A model generated the notes under the pieces. It was not told the origin of the DNA and searched no databases. It saw only the letters and a list, made by a program, of their open reading frames with translations. From Rhynochetos jubatus (taxonomy: Eukaryota; Chordata; Aves; Eurypygiformes; Rhynochetidae): a DNA stretch of 64,000 bases. Each line of letters begins with the position of its first letter. Positions within the stretch are counted from its first letter, which is position 1. Where the stretch lies: NCBI GenBank assembly GCA_027574665.1, contig CM050655.1:2604001-2668000 (forward strand), given 5' to 3'. Of this stretch, positions 58,564 to 64,000 are shown one piece after another. Made by a program: the position numbers and the translations under genes.

Positions 58564-59027
58564 CTAATAGAAAAAAGAAAACAAGCAGAGGTAAATAAAG
58601 TAAATATACATGCACGGAATCATTAACCTTGTCCTTTATTTGAAGTTACATAGTGGTCCAGCAAATTTCTTCCACTCTGACATTTATAACATTAGATCCC
58701 AGAAAGCAGATATTGCTATTACTTTAAATGGTTCATTTAACATTGCTGCATACAGTTTTGCTTTTCCAGCAATTTCTTTCTCCTGTGTTGACACTAAACT
58801 GCTCCTAAAAAAGAAGACAAATATAAATGGACTTTTCAAGTCTGCAACAAACTGAACAGGTAAAAACAGTTTCCTTCTGAGAAACCTCCACTGCCAAATT
58901 CTTGTATTAAATATCAAAGAACCCCGCTGCATTCACAAACAAACACAGAAAGAATGTCCCTCTTCTTAGAGACATTCTGCACCCTCATTGCTTGAGCACA
59001 TGTATTCTTGGAGTAATTTTATCAATT

Positions 59028-59045
59028 AAAAAAAAAAAAAAAAAA
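59028..59045. repeat. Poly(A) run
   Basis: Eighteen A bases on the plus strand following TTTTATCAATT. No attached SINE or pseudogene was recognised. Confidence 0.8.
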
Positions 59046-60814
59046 GACTGAGTGGCACCGCTGCAGTGTTGTGCAATGGACCGGCTGCCCTGGCCCAGTT
59101 TAGCACACAAAGCTGCCCTTGCACTCTCCCACTGCTGAACTGCTGTGGAAGTAGGATGCAGCTCTGGCATCAATTAGCATAGCTCCTAGGGCTGCCCATT
59201 TCACCTACCTTGTGCCTGACAGTCCTGCGTAGCCCCGTCCTGGCCTCTCCAGACCTACTCCTTTGCACAAATCATGCTCCTCTGCTAAAGGCAGTGCCTA
59301 TATTCAGATGGGAGTGGTTTTGAGGACCCTTATAACACTTCCACACACTCCGTCTAGGAAGGAGTCAGCGAGATTGTAGCTAATTACTGCCTGTACATGT
59401 ACCCACTACTAGGCTCCAGCATTGCCTCAGCATCTGGGACACTTCAGCAGCTGTTAGCAGGCTTTTATCAAAATATTGGCATGACTTTTTAAGCCTGTGG
59501 CTTCAGCTAAAGTTGGAGAAAAACACCCTTAACTTCAAAAAGGTGCAGGTCTTTTGTGTAAAATCCATACTTTACCATGACTTAAAAACAATAATGACAA
59601 CCTAGTCAGGGTTTATGGCAGCATGAAAAGTTGTTTACCATGAGACTACACTGCCATCTAAAAAAGCATTATCTGTGCAAGGTCATTAAGCCTTCAATAG
59701 ATGGCCACTAATCGCATTAATTGTTTCCTCACCATCAGTGAACAAGATATATAAGGTGGAATCTTTTACTAACTCCTATTTTGTCTTTATTTTCTGATAA
59801 TGTTCAGGAAATACCAATGAGGAGATAGAACAAGTGAGTTCATGCAGCACAGTGATTGCATTGTGCCCCATCAAGAGATACCCAGGCCAGACAATCGATC
59901 CAGGTACTCAAAACTGTATGTGCTTCCCATGCTGCTCTGACTGCTATCAGAGCAGATGGAATAGAGATAACTTAGAGTGCTTAAGCAATAATATCTGGGC
60001 TGGTTTAGCTAGAAGTAAGCAAACATGTTTCAGATCACAGCAATGTGCTCCAGAGCTGCCCAGAAGATGAGCTCCCTCAGTGACACTGGCTGCCACTCAT
60101 CACAGAGACAGAACTGGTTAAAATGCTCCTTGCATCCTTTGGAAATGTTTTGTTTTCCTCTAAATTGATAAAGCTTTATCTGGCTTGGCTATGAAAAGCA
60201 TAAATATAAAATGTGTTAAAGTTAAATTCTTCTCTAGTTCTACAGCTTTATTTAAGGCTTTAAAAGTCAAGATTACTACCTCTCGGATGATGTCAAACCC
60301 CTTGATTAGCATTTTTAGAGGAAAGATGGGGACGGTTAAAAGCTTTCTGAAATTTACCTCTTTCTGTCAGTCAAAAGGTAAAGATATTGGTTGGCTTTTC
60401 CAGAGCACTCCTGCTATCCAACTGGCATGGATAAATGCAACCCCAAAACAACACAGAGACAGCAGTCGAGACCTTGACAGGTGGTTTTTCAGGACTAGGC
60501 TCATTTTTGGCTTTCCTTTTGACAAGTAAATTGCTGAAGGAACAAATAAATGTGAAGGCATGCTCTATGGCACAAGGAAGCGGCTGTACCTAAACGGGTT
60601 GATAGGCAAATGCTAATAGTCATCACTATTTGAGAGCTAAATGCCACCACCACTCAGCACCAAGCTCAACTCCGCCCTTTTAAGAAGTGCATAAATGCCT
60701 ACCATCACACTACAGGTTACCTTCATTCCTCTAGGAACCGTGCCAACTTCAGTGACCTTATTGGACTTCTACTCCCACTGAAATCTCAACTGATCTATTC
60801 TCAAATTAGTGTGT

Positions 60815-61060
60815 TGTGGTGGGTTGATCACGGCCAGCTGCCCGAGGCCCACCCAGCCGCTCTCTCACCCTCCTCCTCAACAGGACAGGGGAAAAAGTAA
60901 GATAGAAAAGCTCATGGGTTGAGATAAGTGCAGGGAGCTCACTTATTAATCACTATCACAGGCAAAACAGACTCAACCTGAGGAAAATTAATTTAATTTA
61001 CTGCCATATAAAATAGATTTGGATGATGAGAAACAAAGACAAAAATTAAAACACCACCGC
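60815..61060 (-). mobile_element. LTR fragment of a second avian retroviral family
   Basis: It starts TGTGGTGGGTTGATCACGGC and contains CCGCTCTCTCACCCTCCTCC, GACAGGGGAAAAAGTAAGAT, CTCATGGGTTGAGATAAGTG, GGCAAAACAGACTCAACCTG and AAAATTAATTTAATTTACTG. This is the familiar 3'-end region of a bird LTR, read in reverse. The rest of the LTR is missing or replaced after about 61060. It is old and incomplete, with no viral genes. Confidence 0.78.
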
Positions 61061-62480
61061 AGCTGTGCCTGGCCATGAGGACACTGCTAATGTTGTGCCT
61101 GGCCCGTGGTACCATTAGCCTCCCCGACCAAAGACCCCTCAGCCCCTGCCTGGGCACAGGCACCCTGTAAACATAAAAAATCAAATATTTCAAGTACCAG
61201 TTCTTAAGAAAATGCAAAGGAAATCTTAAAATCACAACTGAAAGATTCCACATAATTACTACTACTACACTATTATTACTAAAGTTACTCTTACTAAAGA
61301 AATATTTTAAAATGGCATGATAACAGAAATAAAACATCTTTGAAAACACACAAACTGCAGGTTACAGAAACATTCAAAGTGTTTTCTCTTGGTGCTTTTT
61401 TGGATCAATTTTGTCAAAGCACTGTAGGAGCGCTTGAGATACTCCACGTACTCCAAGATGAGATCAGGAGGCCTCTGACCGTAGTAGCAGGGGATACTTG
61501 AATACGCAAAAAATAGTATTTTCTACAATCCATCTAGAAGACCACCTAAGCACTCCCTGAGAGACAAGAAAAACCTCTTTAGAAAAGATTTCATGGTGAT
61601 GCAGAGTGGCAAACTTCTTAAAATCATCCCTTCCTTGATTCATACCTAACAAATCACTGTGTTCGTGTTCCTAAGACCAGGCAAGTACCACTTGTACAAC
61701 ATTGTCCCGTGTAAAGCAATGAATGATACAGAAAAGATCAGTCTTGCAAAACCCACTGGCTCACTCATACTCAAATTTGGTTGTTGGTATCAGAGCTGAG
61801 GGAAAAAAAACAAAAACCAGAAGAGAAAAAGGAATTCCTCTAACCCCACACAGCACGCGTTTTGGCACAGGAGGCACACAGGCACAGATCTGGCTCCTCT
61901 GGGGTCTTACCCATAGCGAGACAGGGTTTAGAGCCACTGCCCAGGTAACTGTGGCAGGATCTCTGGAGGCACCCTGAGAGATATGCATTACGTCCTTTCC
62001 ATCAAAAGCCAATTTCTTTGTTAAAATGGATTTATTAGATTGGTTCAGCTGGGCCACAAGCCTATCTTTTTCATATTAGCAAATTCTATCTAAATAGAAA
62101 GATAAGACTTTTAATAGTAGTTTGTTTCCATAACAACAGAAATCAATTTCACCTTCAGCATTTCACGCTTGTATGTGTGCAACTACAGACAAACAAAATT
62201 TATCTCCAAATCAGGGTATCGATATTGCAGGCACAGACATTGAATGAAGCTGGCCTTTCTGAACAAACGTCATGACACTAGTAGAAGTAACAGTGTAAGT
62301 CTTGCATCTGAGTTTAATGCATGAAATTTCAGTGAAATAGGCATTTTGAAATCGTGAGCATGCAGCCTCTAAACTCCTGCAGTTCAGGTGACCAAAGCTG
62401 GTAGACTGGCTCCGAGGTAATTTTCAGAAGTTCTGAGAACTCAGTGATGCTTCAGAGAAGTTGATGGTCTCAGTATCATT

Positions 62481-62510
62481 ATGGTTCAGGCTATTTCCAG
62501 CCTGAACCAT
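62481..62510. repeat. Perfect 12-bp-arm hairpin
   Basis: ATGGTTCAGGCT (62481-62492) and AGCCTGAACCAT (62499-62510) are exact complements around the 6-base loop ATTTCC. The pairing does not extend beyond the arms. It lies in intron and has no recognised identity. Confidence 0.75.
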
Positions 62511-64000
62511 CTACACACAGATGAGCAAAGCCAGGTGCAAAACAGCCTGAGGGACTTGGAAAAATCATCATATTCAAATCTATTTTCCCCCTTTTCAGCA
62601 CTGTTTTATACCTCGATCAAACCTATTGGCATTCAGCTTTGCAGGACCACCAGAGAGAGCTTGTGAGCTGCTGACACTAATGTACCAACTGTCTTAATAC
62701 AGAATAAGGATGTTTGCTATTCTTGTAATTTGTCCTGAAGGTAAATATTTTTGACACTTCATTAGGAAGAGATATACGACATCTCAAGAGTTGAGTTATG
62801 ACTGTCAAAGAAGAGAAAGAACTATACTTAATATTACAGCAGTGTATCTTCCTTTTGTGATGTGCAAGAAATACAGATGTCTCCTAAATTCTGCTATGAT
62901 TGAGTCCTGATAAATATGTATGATTTTAGGAACTTCCAGGCCAAATTCAACCCTCCTGTAACTGAACATAAGTGTTCCCACATGAACAGAGTTTCTTTGG
63001 CATCACCATGCGCTGCCTCCAGCCCTTACCCTTCCTCTCCCAGGAAGAAAGAGGCACGACTGTTAACCTCACCACATAAGCACATTACACCAGTCAGGTA
63101 CCGTCTGAAACTTTCAGTGACTACATCTCCTGTACATGGACTGTCAGCACAACTCCTTAGAAATGATAACATTCCTGGCACAGCAGAGGCCACAGGGGCA
63201 CTGTCCTAGAGTTCACTCTCACATAAGCGACATCTAATTCAGGCCAACACTGCAGTGAGAACAGGATGAAGGGTAGAGCTGCTTTGCTGCCAACAAGAGG
63301 TTCTTTTAACCCATCAGTTGCCTTAAAACAGAGAGGGTACTGTGCTTTGTTTGCTTTGCACCTTCAGGAGGACTGAGTGTAAGAAAAAAGCATTAGCTCA
63401 AGATACACAGGACTCACTAGAGCTGAGTCAAGCTGCATGTCTGGAAGACAAGAGATGAAAATATGACAGCCAAAAACTAGGAGTGAGAGAGATCCCTTTA
63501 GTGGTGCCTCTGTAACCAGCTAATTTGTCCTAGTACATAGGTTTTTCCTGGTGTAACTAATTAACACAAGAGTTGGGGTGCATGTGAGCACCTCACACAG
63601 CAGCTGTCCCTAAAGGCTGTCCAAATATCTCACAGCTGAGAATTTGGTAGAAAGACATCTGTAGAGGAGGTTAAGTTTGAGGTGCAGATGCAAGAAGACG
63701 CAAAGCTACAAATTTCTGAGGTGGTCTGAAGCAAAACCAAACTGATAACCCTGAGTTCAAAAGTGCTAGAGACAGGTAACAGTGTAAATGAGCAAAGCAG
63801 TGAAGAAATACAGGGAAAAAAGAGGAAAACTGAAATAGCTAGAACAAACTTATTGGCTTAAGTGTCTGCAAATCACAAAGTAAAACTGCATCTAAACCAG
63901 TACAATGGCAGATGTGGCTTCAGAACTGAAAACATTCAACAATCTGTAAATTCCTACTGGCAAAACCGATCTTGTTCTAAAAGCTATTTTATGTGCCAGC

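Larger units (their letters stand above)
58564..64000 (-). other. Intron upstream of the first visible exon
   Basis: This is the part of the PCDH15 intron preceding the EC11 exon. I scanned the minus strand for exons with cadherin motifs (DxNDN, AxDxG, PE) and plausible splice sites and found none. It contains an A-run (59028-59045), an LTR fragment (60815) and a perfect 12-bp-arm hairpin (62481-62510). Confidence 0.65.

Noticed and set aside
1-64000. tRNA, rRNA, CRISPR or bacterial-type operon structure
   Set aside because: None was seen. The spliced vertebrate gene and LINE/LTR content leave no reason to expect bacterial features.

Overview
The window is vertebrate nuclear DNA, almost certainly from a bird. 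It carries several CR1 LINE 3' ends with the avian tail (heptamer-like repeats ending in TTCTGTGATTCTATGA) and LTR pieces of bird endogenous-retrovirus families. It also holds small exons with GT-AG introns in AT-rich sequence. I cannot name the species; the repeat types suggest a neoavian bird, which is inference.

The only gene I can support is the 3' third of PCDH15 (protocadherin-15, the lower half of the hair-cell tip link), on the minus strand, so its exons run from high to low coordinates. In transcript order they are: the last cadherin repeat (58348-58563); three exons making the membrane-adjacent domain and transmembrane helix (53471-53559, 40551-40727, 32753-32971); a common juxtamembrane exon (28304-28414); and then a splicing fork. 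One branch enters a large terminal exon for cytoplasmic domain CD1 (21833-23234). The other goes through a 22-nt microexon (17271-17292), a 39-nt exon (15674-15712), a 74-nt exon (14419-14492) and a 133-nt exon (13436-13568). It then ends in CD3 (11061-12635) or CD2 (7579-8133). All junction phases fit without a break, and each tail ends in a different class-I-type PDZ-binding motif (STAL, STSF, MTKL). The codon at the first fork is split, so CD1 transcripts read Ile and CD2/CD3 transcripts read Met at the same position.

The rest is intron, 3' UTR and downstream sequence. Region by region: 1-7578 is the CD2 3' UTR and beyond, with one CR1; 8134-11060 holds the likely CD3 3' UTR; 17293-21832 holds the likely CD1 3' UTR; 23235-58347 is intron with CR1 copies, simple repeats and two LTRs; 58564-64000 is intron upstream of the first visible exon, with one LTR fragment. 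A complete-looking solo LTR (about 32103-32717, plus strand, antisense to PCDH15) stops only about 35 bp from the splice donor of the transmembrane exon. I saw no RNA gene, CRISPR array, second protein-coding gene or PCDH15 promoter. Exon identities rest on translation by eye and on remembered mammalian PCDH15 sequence; no database search was run.
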